Shown here: one piece after another, positions 36,441 through 47,182 of the stretch
How the letters are laid out: each line of letters opens with the position of its first letter
How positions within the stretch are numbered: position 1 is the first letter of the stretch
From: Batillaria attramentaria
Taxonomy: Eukaryota > Mollusca > Gastropoda > Batillariidae
Reading direction: 5' to 3'
Assembly: GCA_018292915.2 (NCBI GenBank)
Contig: JACVVK020000336.1
Span: 622,501 to 686,500, forward strand
Length of the DNA stretch: 64,000 nucleotides
Program-made: the position numbers and the translations under genes
The notes under the pieces: model-generated
Database searches by the model: none
What the model saw: only the letters and a program-made list of their open reading frames with translations
Told to the model about the DNA's origin: nothing

Positions 36441-37634
36441 ATGGATGATACGTGTTAACGACTGGACTATTCTATCTCTGATCGATTTCAAAATACAGTT
36501 ATGACCATTGTTGATGACTCGCTTTCTTTTCCAGGTGCTCCCAAGTTTCTCAACCCTCACTTTAATGAAATCACTGTAGAATCAGGAAATGATGCAGTGG
36601 AAGAGTTCCCAGTCCGGACTCACACGAACGAGTTTTCTCACTGTGTGATCACATCTGACACCCATCACAATGCCGGCTTTATGGAAAGGGTGCAAAAGGT
36701 CGTTAGATGCACCAGGTGAGTTTCAGTCACCATTTCGGTATATATCATGTAAAGCGTTCACGTGTATCATTCCGTGAAGATTGAATTAAGATGTCTGGAC
36801 TTGTCACTACAGCCCTACGAACAGTTTTTGATTAAATGTATGCCGTTTTGTAAACCTGTCACATGGTCATTAACATGTATCACAATTGTAAGTTGAAGCA
36901 TAAGTGGACGTCAATCATGAAAAAGGGCCTTGAAAATAAGAGATACATCATCTTTGTAATTTACGTAGGAGATAACGGTCAGTTTGATTTTGAAGAAAAG
37001 AAATGATTATGTCAAAAAGGTATATCACCTAGAATATTACTTCATGCTTATTCGCTAATGTTTTGTTTCAGCTTTGTTAAGCTGCTCGGTACCCCACCTG
37101 ACCTGGTGCTGCTTGTCAGATTGGAAAAGGTGGAGAAAGAGCTTGAGGGACAGTGGCAACTAAATCTGACAAATGAAGAGGGAACTGGCTACGTAGAGTT
37201 TTCATTGGTTGTGACAGATGGTATGTCCAGTCTATAATGTTTGATGTAAAATCTAACAACCACGTTGAAATGAATTACTTTTTGTTTTGTTTGGTATATT
37301 TCATAGTTTAAGTTTCAGATGTTATTTATTTTGATGACATTGGCAATTTGCATTCTACAGCAATAAAGCAGATGGATAAACATGATAAAACAGATATATA
37401 ACAGATAGAAATGTCCATCATTATTGAAAGCCACTTTATGTTACAAGTTCATGGAAGCTAAGCTTTTTTGTATGTATGTTCCAGGTAACTTGACAGTGAA
37501 AATAGGCGCCGGTATTACTGGGTGTGTGCTTGTCATTGTCATCATTACCATTGTCTGCATCCGAAAAGGTTTCTGATTTTGAAATATCTTGAACCTTCGG
37601 ATCCATTTCTGCAAGTTAATCTCATGAATCTGCA

Positions 37635-37674
<40 letters not shown>

Positions 37675-39308
37675 CTTTTCCGTGTGCGTGTGTGTTGTTG
37701 GTGGTGGTGTTACGCTGCTGAAAAGCGTCTTAAAACTCCGATAAGAAACATGAAATCTGTTGGAGAGCAGTGTTTTAGCCCCATATGTCTGGAACTGGCT
37801 GCCAACTGAACTACGAAATCTGCCCACACTGTCACAGTTCAAATCACACTATAAGCCTAACCTTTCCTGTCAGCTAGGCCTTTGGCGTTTAACCCATCAG
37901 TTTTTGGCTCACTTGTTCGTGTGTGTTTTTGTATTAGTAAGAGGCTGTGTGAGATGGGGTGTGTGTGTGTGGGGGGGGGGATGATTGTCTGAAATCACAT
38001 TTTGTGATGGTAGAGGGTGGGTGGGTGTTTGTCCTTTTCCACCACATAGGGTGATATCAAAGACGGGGCAACGATGAAAAAGCCAGCACAAATATTTGGC
38101 CCCAGCCAGGATCGAACTCACGACCCGAGCATTAGAAGTCCAACGCTTTACCATTCGACCACCCCGGCTCCCCTTGTGATGGTAGAGAAATAAGTAATTC
38201 ATGTAATGTATCGGACTACAACGCATGTATAAATCGTCTGAAATTGTTACAACCAGTAAAATAAAACAAACAAACATTACAAGTACGAGAAACCCTTCCA
38301 CGCTGCAATGGTTGGTATTTTGTTATATTTTTAAATGATATTAGGGAGGACAATCTCAAGACGCCGCCGACACCAGTCTCCCATAGAACTGGCCGTTATA
38401 GAGAGACGTAGTGTGGCTCCAGAGGAAGAGGGTTCTCGTCAGAGTGCACACTTCTACATGGAGGTTCCCGATTCACCTCCTCCATCTGACGAGGACGATG
38501 CTGCAGGTAATTGTACTGTTTAGTTATCAAGGGACCCGAGTTAGTCACCTTTTCCTCACTCTACACTCAGCCAAGGCTTCCTCTGAGAAAAGTAATATGA
38601 TATAGTTCAGACATGTGCAAAATTATGATCTTCAGTGGATAGTGGTCCAAATCCTTAACTCTTTAGCGCTGTAAGCCTTGTTTGAAAGCGAACATGGTCA
38701 TTGCATGTAAAACGACCCTAATCCTTAGTTCGAGTGGTTTATAACGGAAGAAACCACGAGGAAGCTACGGAAATATTGAAACGTCGGGAGGTTTTCCACA
38801 CAAAGATGAACTAAATGTCTGCATCTCCCGTGACGTTTGAGTTCCAGATGTGTCCTAACATTTTTTCGGATGTAAAGCACTCGTATTTGACACACTGGCG
38901 AGTGGTGTCACATAAAGGTAAATAATAGTGGCACAGGGCAAACTATATTTTCCAGAAGTCGCACCACCCCCAGTCTGTCATGGACCAGGCAATCGTCCTG
39001 CTGACTACTTGAACCCAGAACCGTCAAGTGATGAATTAGAAGGAGAAGGGACCGAGTGGAAGACTGTACCGTTCTACCAGAACACACAGATCAGAAACAT
39101 TACTGCTTCAGGGACTCCAGAGGACAAGCCAACACCTGCGGCTTTAGCTAACAATGAGCCATCTACTAGCGGAGTTTCCGGCAGTCCCCAGCTTGTCGCT
39201 AGTGCTTCAGGCAACAGTAGTGGTCATACTGACACTGCAGACGACACAACTGAATATGTTCCGTACGATCCACGTTTGTACGAAAATACAAGCCATGAGT
39301 CTCCTTAG
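18696..39308 (+). CDS. P2: multi-Ig single-pass receptor, ten exons (signal exon not found)
   Basis: Exons: 18696-19037 (Ig1), 19283-19633 (Ig2), 19912-20071 plus 20756-20904 (Ig3), 21544-21834 (Ig4), 36535-36715 plus 37072-37220 (Ig5), 37485-37568 (TM), 38345-38506 and 38956-39308 (tail). All borders are AG/GT and all phases join, giving about 740 codons after the missing first exon. Domains alternate: Ig2 and Ig4 share CTWDxGNPP and GASHNxT; Ig3 and Ig5 are each split by a phase 2 intron and share GTPPDLVL. Several NxS/T sites support an extracellular location. The tail repeats the three YxN motifs of P1. Intron 5 is 14.7 kb of mobile DNA. M2 lies tail-to-tail downstream. Function unknown; a recognition or immune receptor is inference. 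Confidence 0.8.
19055..19145. repeat. (CT)n then (TG)n in P2 intron
   Basis: Begins about 15 bp downstream of the Ig1 donor and fills about 40% of a 245 bp intron. Confidence 0.95.
19283..19633 (+). CDS. P2 exon: Ig2 (C2-like)
   Basis: 351 bp, phase 1 both ends. B strand LNISCTWDRGNPP and F strand CTDTGFIHCVASGASHNKT provide the Cys pair (ISC, IHC). Paralogous to Ig4. Confidence 0.9.
19912..20071 (+). CDS. P2 exon: Ig3 first half
   Basis: 160 bp, phase 1 in and 2 out, T-rich acceptor ttttttttcag. Encodes CPPSILQDQNPKFNVTGDNV followed by SISFAIRTHTAHIDTC. Confidence 0.8.
20222..20710 (+). mobile_element. tRNA-derived SINE-A copy 3, full length
   Basis: Head gagccggggtggtcgaatgg runs straight into tgtagtggttagcacttcgg with B-box gggttcgagtcc. 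The body is as in the other copies, with an (AAT)n/A-rich tail at about 20685-20710. It lies between the two halves of Ig3. Confidence 0.85.
20756..20904 (+). CDS. P2 exon: Ig3 second half
   Basis: 149 bp, the same length and phases (2 in, 1 out) as 166-314 and 37072-37220. Start chosen at the AG of tcaag because it restores phase 2 and equal length. Encodes SLSVSGTPPDLVLTVRLDSV, then EDEGRWNLSVSNDAGSG. Confidence 0.75.
21390..21436 (+). pseudogene. Decayed fragment of an Ig4-type exon start
   Basis: The stretch reads CCAGCGTGACAGGTCTGTCT, matching the beginning of the true exon at 21544 (PASVTSLSMF), and loses similarity after about 45 bp. It is preceded by three copies of a ~31 bp repeat (ggtagtactgcggctgtaac, 21304-21380). 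Confidence 0.7.
21544..21834 (+). CDS. P2 exon: Ig4 (C2-like)
   Basis: 291 bp, phase 1 both ends, donor gtaagg. B strand VDILCTWDEGNPP, F strand CQDAGLIRCEAPGASHNET. N-glycosylation sequons NTT, NYT and NET. Confidence 0.9.
21862..22970 (-). repeat. Inverted copy of the palindrome-bounded ~1.8 kb repeat family
   Basis: Starts at the palindrome 21862-21891 (gtttccatagtaatggaaac) and matches in reverse complement the units at 26-36 kb (cggagaagtgcc, gaccatcttg, aatgctggcctttcttgggg). It carries a (GT)n at 22075-22145 and an alternating CG/TG block at 22805-22855. Confidence 0.8.
22980..23500. other. P2 intron, unassigned
   Basis: A C-run at 23041-23054 is the only notable feature. Confidence 0.4.
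23505..25530 (-). pseudogene. LINE RT C-terminal fragment with (ATC)n 3' tail, interrupted by a MITE
   Basis: Minus-strand protein remnant with VTDRRLLGDIVDDQLKWEAQ (YLGV.ID-type block), ARLNSLYKRAVKMVF (RLQ.vQN.AAR-type block) and LFKTSLSFAGALQWNFLP (W..LP-type block), the order typical of CR1/L2-like ORF2 ends. The 3' UTR runs left from 23854 to a poly-(ATC) tail at about 23509-23545. An element at 23855-24853 interrupts the last codons. Confidence 0.8.
23855..24853. mobile_element. CCGAAT-rich MITE with TIRs and TTA target duplication
   Basis: TIR AGCCCCGGTTACACCGGA at the left end; the reverse complement closes the right end (19 of the outer 20 bases agree). TTA at 23852-23854 and 24854-24856. 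The 3 bp TTA duplication fits PIF/Harbinger-type targets. The interior consists almost entirely of CGAAT / ATTCG words at irregular short spacing, in both orientations, with no transposase. Confidence 0.85.
25531..26150. other. P2 intron, unassigned
   Basis: No gene or repeat recognised. Confidence 0.4.
26243..26332. repeat. (AC)n(TC)n microsatellite
   Basis: Recurs at the same place in each unit, at about 27880-27968 and 31785-31874. Confidence 0.95.
27226..31129. repeat. Tandem segmental duplication, copy 1 (3.90 kb)
   Basis: Essentially identical to 31130-35036 (offset 3904 to 3907). The differences seen are a few bases of microsatellite or homopolymer length plus rare substitutions (for example aagtctttt at about 29323 against aagtatttt at about 33229). 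The junction at 31129/31130 joins a retroposon interior to ttcagtattttcgg. Confidence 0.95.
30424..31129 (+). mobile_element. Truncated retroposon (ACTC family) in copy 1
   Basis: Same sequence as 34332-35036 but cut off by the duplication breakpoint, so it has no tail. Confidence 0.8.
31130..35036. repeat. Tandem segmental duplication, copy 2 (3.91 kb)
   Basis: Second copy. It contains the same palindromes, microsatellites, G-run (34466-34486) and C-run as copy 1. After its end the retroposon continues to its true tail, showing that this side keeps the original flank. Confidence 0.95.
34332..35272 (+). mobile_element. Non-LTR retroposon with (ACTC)n tail, TSD intact
   Basis: Starts cggccccatgggctcgcc and ends ggctttaagccctaaaaactcactcactcactc. 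Flanked by ATTAAGAAACC at 34320-34330 and 35273-35283. No coding domain recognised, so it is a SINE or 5'-truncated LINE. Confidence 0.8.
35606..35798 (+). mobile_element. SINE-L copy 3, plus strand
   Basis: Head gagccggggtggccgaatgg, B-box gagttcgaatcc, body to ggaaaaggacgttaaactcc. 13 bp TSD CCCAAATTTGATT at 35593-35605 and 35799-35811. Confidence 0.95.
36127..36209 (-). mobile_element. SINE-A copy 4, 5' fragment
   Basis: tRNA-like head only, minus strand (ccggtccatcgtccgaag, with cgaacccgag as B-box complement). It is inserted next to the last palindrome. Confidence 0.75.
36360..36438. repeat. (GT)n(GA)n microsatellite
   Basis: Lies about 100 bp upstream of the Ig5 exon. Confidence 0.95.
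36535..36715 (+). CDS. P2 exon: Ig5 first half
   Basis: 181 bp, phase 1 in and 2 out, acceptor tcttttccag, donor gtgagt. Encodes APKFLNPHFNEITVESGNDA then FPVRTHTNEFSHC, parallel to the Ig3 first half (RTHTAHIDTC). Confidence 0.85.
37072..37220 (+). CDS. P2 exon: Ig5 second half
   Basis: 149 bp, phase 2 in and 1 out, acceptor tttgtttcag, donor gtatgt. Encodes SFVKLLGTPPDLVLLVRLEK, then ELEGQWQLNLTNEEGTG. Confidence 0.9.
37485..37568 (+). CDS. P2 exon: transmembrane helix
   Basis: 84 bp, phase 1 both ends. Encodes GNLTVKIGAGITGCVLVIVI then ITIVCIRK. One sequon (NLT) just outside the membrane. Confidence 0.9.
37735..37885 (+). pseudogene. LINE ORF2 extreme C-terminal fragment
   Basis: A short frame-shifted remnant with MKSVGEQCF and, in another frame, VWNWLPTELRNLPTLSQFK, the W..LP..LR block of LINE ORF2 ends. 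It lies in the P2 intron after the TM exon, next to (AC)n 37636-37672. Confidence 0.65.
38016..38173 (-). mobile_element. SINE-L copy 4
   Basis: Minus strand, full head and body. 14 bp TSD TTGTGATGGTAGAG at 38002-38015 and 38174-38187. Confidence 0.95.
38345..38506 (+). CDS. P2 exon: juxtamembrane cytoplasmic tail
   Basis: 162 bp, phase 1 both ends, acceptor atgatattag, donor gtaatt. Encodes GRTISRRRRHQSPIELAVIE and ends DEDDAAG. Confidence 0.9.
38956..39308 (+). CDS. P2 terminal exon: tyrosine-motif tail
   Basis: Acceptor attttccag, stop TAG at 39306-39308. It encodes EVAPPPVCHGPGNRPADYLN, then TVPFYQNTQIRN, a Ser/Thr-rich spacer and YVPYDPRLYENTSHESP. AATAAA at 39375-39380 is the nearest poly(A) signal, but it coincides with the tail of an adjacent LINE. 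Confidence 0.9.
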
Positions 39309-39364
39309 TTGTGGTCGCACTGGGTTTGTCGTTTTGGGTTACAGCGTCATTGGAGGCGGATGGC

Positions 39365-40335
39365 TGAAAGTAACAATAAATAATAATAAATTTCATATAT
39401 ATAGCGCACTTCTCAGACACAGTGACTCATTGCGATAACACACATCACTCATACACATTCACACTATACAGACAAACACGTCAATCAATACATATTACAC
39501 ATCACACAATACAAAGACACATCAGTTGAAGGCCTGTTGAAATAAGTGGGTTTTCAGTGCAGATCTAAAAGCTGATAAAGATGGTTGTTGTCTCAGCCCC
39601 ATAGGCAGAGAGTTCCAGACTGTAGGGGATGGCGAACCGGAAACATCGTTCACCATAACTTTTCAGGTTTATCTTAGGGATTTTGAGTAGCTTGTCATTA
39701 GATGAGCGGAGGGTACGGGACGGAACGTAGGTGCAGAGTGAAGCAGACAGATAAGGCAGGAGAGTATCATCGAAATGACGGTAGGCTAGAACTGCCAACT
39801 TGTATTTAATGCGGAAACTGACTGGCAGCCAGTGCAGTGATTTCAAAAGCGGTGTGATGTGGTCTCGCGTGCCTTTCCTCAGCACCAGACGGGCAGCACT
39901 GTTTTGTACTCTTTGCAGGCGCGCGATCTGTTCCGCGGGAAGGCCAGCGAGAACCGAATTACAATAGTCTAGGCGGGAAGTTACGAACGCTGTGACCAGC
40001 TTGGCGCAAGTGGTGTCTGAGAGGCAAGAACGTATGGAAGCGATACGCCTCAGTTGCAGGAAACAAGCTTGACGTGTTTTTCGGATTTGTACGTGCATGG
40101 ACAGTGTCTGGTCGATGGTTACGCCTAGGTATTTGACGGACTTACGGAAGGGAACCATATGACCACCAATGTCCGCGCATTCGCTGTCTACTAGTCGTAG
40201 GCGAGCAGGCGAGCCAATGAGCAGGACTTCTGTTTTATATCAGTGTTCAGTAACAGCTTGTTGCTATTCATCCAAGACAGAATGTCTCGTATGGACTTTT
40301 CAATGCCCAACTGGATGGATGTAACCCTATGTAGA
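39365..40335 (-). pseudogene. CR1/L2-like LINE ORF2 C-terminal fragment
   Basis: Open on the minus strand for about 200 codons: SVKYLGVTIDQTLSMHVQIR, SRLDYCNSVLAGLP, RLQRVQNSAARLVL and LKSLHWLPVSFRIKYK in the usual ORF2 C-terminal order. Upstream (to 40335) SWMNSNKLLLNTD continues in a broken frame. Its 3' UTR reaches left to an A/T-rich tail at 39370-39395, inside what would be the P2 3' UTR. Confidence 0.9.
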
Positions 40336-40920
40336 CGTCTTTGCTTAACTGTACAAATAATTATCATACTGGTGTTTCACTCATTTTATCAGCCTTGCTA
40401 AAATTCTGCAATGATCAAAATGGTTCCGCCAAAAACATTACAGAAAATAAGACACCCACCCCATGTGCTACGAACTTCTGGCAAAACAAATATGGTTTAA
40501 CGATCAACAAAGAACACTGGCTAGTTGCAACACATACAACTAAAGAACAAAGGTTTAGGCTCCTCCACCGGAAAATACTGCATAACATCTACCCAACGGC
40601 AATCCTACTATCCAAGATGGGAGTACGAACAAATGATAAATGTGAACATTGTAATGTAATAGATTTTATGGAACACTTTTTCTGGCATTGTGTCAAAGTA
40701 AAACCGTTATTGTCATCCGTAACAGATCACATTTAGAAACTTACAGTGGAAAACGTTATTCTGACTGAAACCGACATTTTATTTGGCAATGTAAGAGATA
40801 TGATACTTGCTCCATCGTCAACCTTTTTATTCTAGTAGCAAAGTTGTCCATCAGCAAGTATAAATATGGAACCCGTACTGATTTAAAAACACTGTTTGAA
40901 ACTGAACTGAGGATGTAACT
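40336..40920 (+). pseudogene. LINE ORF2 C-terminal fragment, second family
   Basis: Encodes LLHRKILHNIYPTAILLSKM then CEHCNVIDFMEHFFWHC (CxxC...HxxxC terminal knuckle), followed by a broken frame. Same family type as 3337-4333. It lies head-to-head with the previous fragment. Confidence 0.8.
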
Positions 40921-40996
40921 GTTTTTCACATAATTGTAACACACACATATACATATATATATGTCTGACTGTCGGTCTATTCGTCCCTGTCTGCCC

Positions 40997-41009
<13 letters not shown>

Positions 41010-41083
<74 letters not shown>

Positions 41084-41100
41084 GCACGCGCGCGCGCGCA
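41010..41100. repeat. (CT)n(CA)n(CG)n microsatellite
   Basis: Compound simple repeat downstream of the LINE fragment. Confidence 0.95.
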
Positions 41101-41226
41101 GTGCTTAGTGGCTTGACTTAAAATCGGTGTTGCTGTGTGTTTTCCTTACAGAGTCTGTACATCTGATAATAGTTGTTTAGAAAAAAAGTGTAAACATGAA
41201 ATAACAATAAAAATTGAAACAATGGG

Positions 41227-42360
41227 ATGATGATGACGGAAGGACAAAAAAAGAAAAACCGAGCAAACCTTCCAAAACGGTTCAGTTTGGACACTCTTAC
41301 TGAAAAAGAAAAAAAAAAAAACTGCAATGATTTTCCTTGTGCTGTGAATCATGAGAAGGCCTCTGTGTTGGCACAGCTTGATCTATCGGCCACATTTTAC
41401 ACGATTGATATATTGATCTCGCGTCTCATGAGCAACTTTGGAATATGCTACTACGCTGTGTTCTGGTTCAGGTCCTACCTGACTGAAAGATCCCAGACTG
41501 TGTCTGTCAATGGGCGTCATTCAGTACCTGCACCCCTCCGTATCGGGGTTCCCCAGGGTTCAGTATTTGGGCCTGTACTGTTTCATCACGTTCACCCGCT
41601 GTCGCGTATCATTATTCATGGATATGCTGCTGATGGTCAGCCGTACCAGAGTAGCAGAGTCAGTCACTGTATTTCTGGCGTCAGGTTGTGGATGACACAC
41701 AACACGTTAAAGTCAAATGATGACAATTCTCCATGCATCAACATGTCAGTAACATTTGCCCGGCTGCTTATCTTGAGATGCGAAGGATTGGTCATTTGCT
41801 TTCTGCTGAAGCTATCAACACTCTATTGTGTGCTTTTGTATCGTCAGAATTGGATTACTGTAATTATTTCTGGTTGTCTGAAATATTCTCCTTCACAAGC
41901 TTTAAAAAATCTAAAGCAATGCTGCCCTTCGTGGAAAAAAAATCTGACCACATCTCCCCGTTCTCATTTCTTTCCTCTGGCTACCTGTGCAGTCCCGCAT
42001 TCAATACAAAGTGACGTTTTTCTGCTACAACTTCCTTGCTGTACTGGCCCGGTATCTTGCCAGTTACTAACTCTATACACACCATCCAGACAGCTCATGT
42101 CTTCCCTTGACTCACGTGTCCTTCGTATTCCAAGTGTCAGAACAAAAACAGATGGTCCTGTATTGGTTTCTTTTCCTGTATTGGTTTCTATTAGTTCTTT
42201 TAGCTCTTTTTACTAGTTTAATTTCTTTTACTAGTTCTTTCTCGTTTTTTTTAGCTCTTTTAAGTTTTTTTTTGTTGGCCTTTTAGTCCGGTACGCGCTT
42301 AGAGATAGCTCACTGAGAAGAAGCGCTTTGCACTTGTAAGTATCTATTATCATCATTATT
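41227..42360 (+). pseudogene. LINE reverse transcriptase fragment, decayed
   Basis: RT blocks in order: LAQLDLSATFYTID, WFRSYLTERSQTVSVNG, GVPQGSVFGPVLF, then a degraded catalytic box (YAADGQ instead of YADD). Later blocks (SSELDYC, SFKKSKAM) are in another frame. Ends near 42350 in (CAT)/(ATT)n. Frame changes and the lost catalytic Asp show it is dead. Confidence 0.85.
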
Positions 42361-43475
42361 ATTATTTCTAAGTTCTCTCCCTTAAAGCATCACCTACGGT
42401 GCTTGGCGTTTGTCGAGTTGGTTTGGAACACAGCCTAGCCTTTCGTGAGTAAGTGTGTATAATAAATTATTACGTTCTTCATGGCGTATACGTATCGTTT
42501 CTGAAACACGTTTACTCTTTAATTAGTTAATGCATGCAACTGTTTGTATTGAATATATACCTTTTTAGTTTACAACAGAACAAACACAATGACATGGATG
42601 ACAAGGAATAACTTACAATGAGTATGTACAAGCTTTCGTATCGCAATCTGTCGCTGTTAATTTCTGCTTGTATTGCTTAGCTTACTTACGTTCAGCAGCC
42701 CTGGTTTGTTAAGGTTTTACATCGTTTGTTTGCTGATGATGCTACCGTATGATGGATGTTGTGTCAGTTGGGATGTTAAAGTTTTCTCATTTCTTAACTT
42801 TTCATGTGGGTTTATGAGATCATGTATGTTTTGAACTGTGTTTGTGTATTTCATACTCGGAAAATGATCAAGCCAAATTCTTTTTACAGTCAGCGTCAAA
42901 ATAAAGTATCCACCTGTTTCAATCAAATCTTTTGGAAAACCAAAAGCAGAATGATACATATATTTGGTGTTTTTAAGTCATTTGCCCATTTGTCTAAAGG
43001 GTGAAGAAAGTGTTTTTGTTGTAATGAGGAAACTACATAAGCCATACGCGCTTGGGTGCACATGGTGTCAAAATCAAAAGTCACAAGAAAACAAACACCA
43101 TTTTCAGTCGAATTTACACAGAGATTTTATGGTTTTATTCTCACAAAAAATAACAGTAAGGATCAGAATTCACTCCTAGACAACATTATGTTATCCAAAT
43201 CATCTTTATTACAGCGATTTGATGTCTAGTCACGCTTGAGTAAACAAAAGTCTAAATCAACACGGCCAGCGCTTTCAAACACAAATTATCGAAAACAATC
43301 TTTGCAATAGCCTTTAATATAATAATTTTATGCACAATATTCAATTGTTTAACTTGACAAGAAAATCTTGGAAACAATGATTAAAACAAACAACAAAAAG
43401 CGCCTAAACGTGAGGAGAGCAGAACACAAAAAAAAAAATGCCATCACAAAGACCACAAAAGGGATCCTTTTTTTT
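42361..43475. other. Intergenic, unassigned
   Basis: No supported gene or element. Confidence 0.4.
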
Positions 43476-43479
43476 CAAC

Positions 43480-43900
43480 CAAAGTCGCGAGTGCACCGGT
43501 AAACTCATCTATGATGGCGTCTGTGCCGAATCTGGTTAAAAAGCCGATGTCTTCAACTCTTTCTTTAGTAATGTCTTCACTAATACAGAGTGTCTACTAA
43601 ATATAAACAACGCGTATGATAATGGTTTCTTTAAGTGGCATGTTGGTATCAGCACTGAATAGCTGTGGAAAACAAATTAAAAAGTCTACACACTAACAAA
43701 TCCGCAGGACCCGATGACATACACCGTAAAGTACTCAAGGAACTCTTTGTCTTTTCCTGAATAAGTGCTACTGTACAAGAAGTATGCCAGCACAATGGAA
43801 AAGAGCGGCAGAGTCATGCACGGTCATGCATAATGGATGGACAAAGGACGAAAGACAGTACTTTACTGAATAAGACGGAACCATAAAACCACTGCGTGGC
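43480..43900 (+). pseudogene. LINE RT N-terminal fragment, decayed
   Basis: Contains the RT entry motif TNKSAGPDDIH followed by VLKELF, then broken frames (SMPAQWK). Confidence 0.55.
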
Positions 43901-44064
43901 TCCAAATCTGAAAATGATCGTGGTGTGACATTTACACATTATAAATAATGTTTGAAAGGGAAATTCTTTATTGGGACTGATCAAACATTCCTTTGATGAC
44001 ATGGATGAACAGATGTGCTAGAGTTTGTATTCCACTTTGGTGCGACCTGCACTGAATATATGTA

Positions 44065-44862
44065 CAGTGGACGCCGGATATAAGCAACTCGGATATAAGA
44101 AAACTCGGTTATTGCCAACGAATTTTTTTCCCCCGGCCAAACTCTTCTTTATTATGTATTACAAAAACTCGAATACAAGAAACTCGCTTATAAGAAAACT
44201 CGGATTTAGGAAAGCAAATTTCTTGTCCCGCTTGATACAAAAACTCGGATATAAGAAACCGAAAGTACATTTCCAAGAAAATTTCACTCATTGTAAGAAA
44301 CCGAAAGTACATTTCCAAGAAAATTTCACTCATTCTAAGAAAACAGGTCAGGTCTGACGTCACTTAGGACAGGCACATGATTGCGCATGATCATGATTAC
44401 ATTATTCACTTTGAAAAGAAAAAAATAAAACGTGTTCCCAAAATTTTTCGTTGGTAAGACTAGATTACACTGAATAACTCAGAATCTCTCTCTCTCCTTA
44501 GCTCTTTTTTGTTTGGTTGGTTGGTTGGTTTGGTTGTTTTTTTGTTTTTGTTTTTTCTTTTTGTTTTGTTTTTTCTTACCACATGACCGCCAGCGCTACA
44601 GTTGGGAAGCAAAAACAGTATTTTCATGTTCAAACAAACAAATCTGACATTGAAGGACACAAGCGCACTGGTGTATATTAACTCTACACATATATATTCT
44701 GTGCAGGTCTTTAAGAGAAACCAGATATTTCTTAATTTAAAGCAAAACATACACGAACTGAGAAAAAAAAAAATGTTTTAAGCCTTTTTTTCACTGAACT
44801 CGGATATAAGAAACCGAAAAATCCCCCCCCCCCCTCGAGTTTCTTATAACCGGCGTATACTG
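44065..44862. mobile_element. pogo/Tigger-like MITE, 798 bp
   Basis: Starts CAGTGGACGCCGGATATAAG and ends CTTATAACCGGCGTATACTG, imperfect TIRs, flanked by TA both sides. Multiple internal ctcggatataagaaa copies. No transposase. Confidence 0.75.
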
Positions 44863-44999
44863 TACAATGAAGTGAATCAAGCGAACGTTTCTGTGCTGGT
44901 GCTCTTACCTGTAATCAAAACTATTTTCCGATATGCTGGTTTAATCTGTGCTTATTAAATCGTCTGATTTTGTGAGAAATTAAAAGCAGTTCGTGTTTG

Positions 45000-45672
45000 T
45001 TTTCAATGTCGTTTTGAAAGTGTACACACAAACTTAAACTAATGTATTAAGTAAGTACAATAAGGGTCAAAACAGGAAATGTGGCACTCAATAATACAAT
45101 GATGTATCAACTACAGCAATCAAAGTCTTATATATAAATATTGAAAAAATGACACTTAGAAAACAGAAACATGTGACTCTTTTAATAATGAAATCAACAA
45201 AACAAAACAAAAAACAAGAACAACAAACAAACAACAACAAAAAAAAACCCAACCAAACAAACAAACAACAACAACAAAACCCAAACAATAAAAACGACAA
45301 AATGCATTGTATCTTTTGAAGATGTGACAGAATGATGCAATATGATTTCTGTGGTTCATTACGTCCGGTCAGTCCTTTCGCTAGCTTTCCGTAAAAATGT
45401 GTAATAGGCCTACACAAGGAACTGTGTAGCTTCCAACATTAGGAAATACATTTTGTATGTAAAACATATTCCCTTATTATTATTATGGGTTTTTTGGCCC
45501 TTCTTCACACATATCTCCTGAAATGTTTTGAGCATACAAAAAAATCTGAACACACAAGAAGATTTTTTATTTTACATCTAAAACGATATACAATGCATTT
45601 TCCTGTCACTTGGTCCACGCCATACACCCAATAAAACCAAAAAGGTTATATATACAACTACACATACAGCTA

Positions 45673-45713
<41 letters not shown>

Positions 45714-45720
45714 TGCTCGG
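45000..45720. repeat. Duplicated segment, copy 1 (empty-site copy)
   Basis: The stretch aaaatgcattgtatcttttgaagatg...atgatttctgtggttcatta is repeated at 46380-46407 plus 48281-48600, where a TE splits it. (GT)n at 45675-45712. Confidence 0.7.
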
Positions 45721-46407
45721 AATCTTGTTATGCATGTACTTGTTTACACTATCTGGTTATGAAGCCAAATTACTCATGCACTTGTACTTGAAGCCAGATG
45801 AATTTTTTTTTTTTGGACCAAATCTTCACCTTGCAGAATCATCGGTTCACTTTTTGTGATGATAGCTGATCATTAGTGTCGTTTTAGAGTATTACACGCA
45901 ATCTTGATGTAATATTATATAACAAACAAGTACAATAAGGATCATTCAGGGGCAAAACAAGAAATATCGGCACTTAAAATACAATAACACATCAAGTTCA
46001 CCATGCAAATTAGAGCCTCATTCAATTCAAGGTTGTTATTGCCATGCGCATGAAAAGCACTAAGACAAAATGTAATAAAACAAAATAATCAAAACAAAAA
46101 CAGGAGTATGCTCATGTGGGAAAGAAAGTGAGGGAGAGTGAATGAGGAGGGAGAGAAGGAAAGCTGGAAACAGGGGGGTGGGGGTGGGGGTGGTATTTTG
46201 GAGTTTAACGTCCTTTTCCACCATGTATGAGCTGGACGCAGACGGGGAGCGAGAGGGAGGAAACTGCCTCATAATTATATAAACATTCAAATACTGATCG
46301 ACAACAAACTAAGCAAAAACATGTATTTCGTTTGACAATGAAATAAAAATAAAAACGGATATCACGGATTTTATTGAAAATCAATAAAAAGACAAAATAA
46401 TTATATA

Positions 46408-47025
46408 CAGCCGCACTCGCCTAAACGAAACACGCTTAAGCAAAAAACTCGGATAACAGAAACCAAAACCAATTCCCCGCCAGACCCCCCTCTTTGTAAG
46501 ACTATTTCTAATTCGGATAAGCCAAACTCTGTCAAAAAATAGCTAACTCAAACACGGATATCTCAAACGTGATTTTGACAGATAAGCCGAACTCTAAACA
46601 CTGTCGGAGAGACTTTTTTTTTTTTAATTTTTGCTTGAAAAACACGTCGGGAAGATAACTTATGAACATATTTCGTCACGGCTATAATTATCCTACGGAA
46701 ACGAACACGTCACCTGTTTTTCAGTATGCGGGAAACTGATGACGCGTGCCACATGTTTTGCAGGCGCCATTGTTTGGACAGAACGAGTGGTAGATCTAAG
46801 TTTGCGTACGTGAATTAGGTGGTGGGTTCAGCCTTCAGGGTTAGAGATGGGATGACCGAGGGAGGGGCACAGGGGAGGGGCAGGTCGAAAGGTAACCTTG
46901 GGAGATTTGCGATGGGCGTGGTTTATGGGCTAGTCGAAAGGATGTGAGCTCGGGCTTAGATTTGTGCGTGCACGATTGTTTCTTTTGGCGTGTGTAGGGG
47001 AGGGAGTGTGTAACATGCAGTCTCC

Positions 47026-47063
<38 letters not shown>

Positions 47064-47123
47064 GGGAGGGGGCGGGGGGATGGAGCGTGCATTGGCTTGT
47101 GCGTATAGAAGCGGCGCACATCT

Positions 47124-47182
<59 letters not shown>

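Noticed and set aside
39375..39380. Genuine P2 poly(A) signal
   Set aside because: It may work, but it is part of the A/T-rich tail of the adjacent minus-strand LINE, so it cannot be assigned to P2 from sequence alone.
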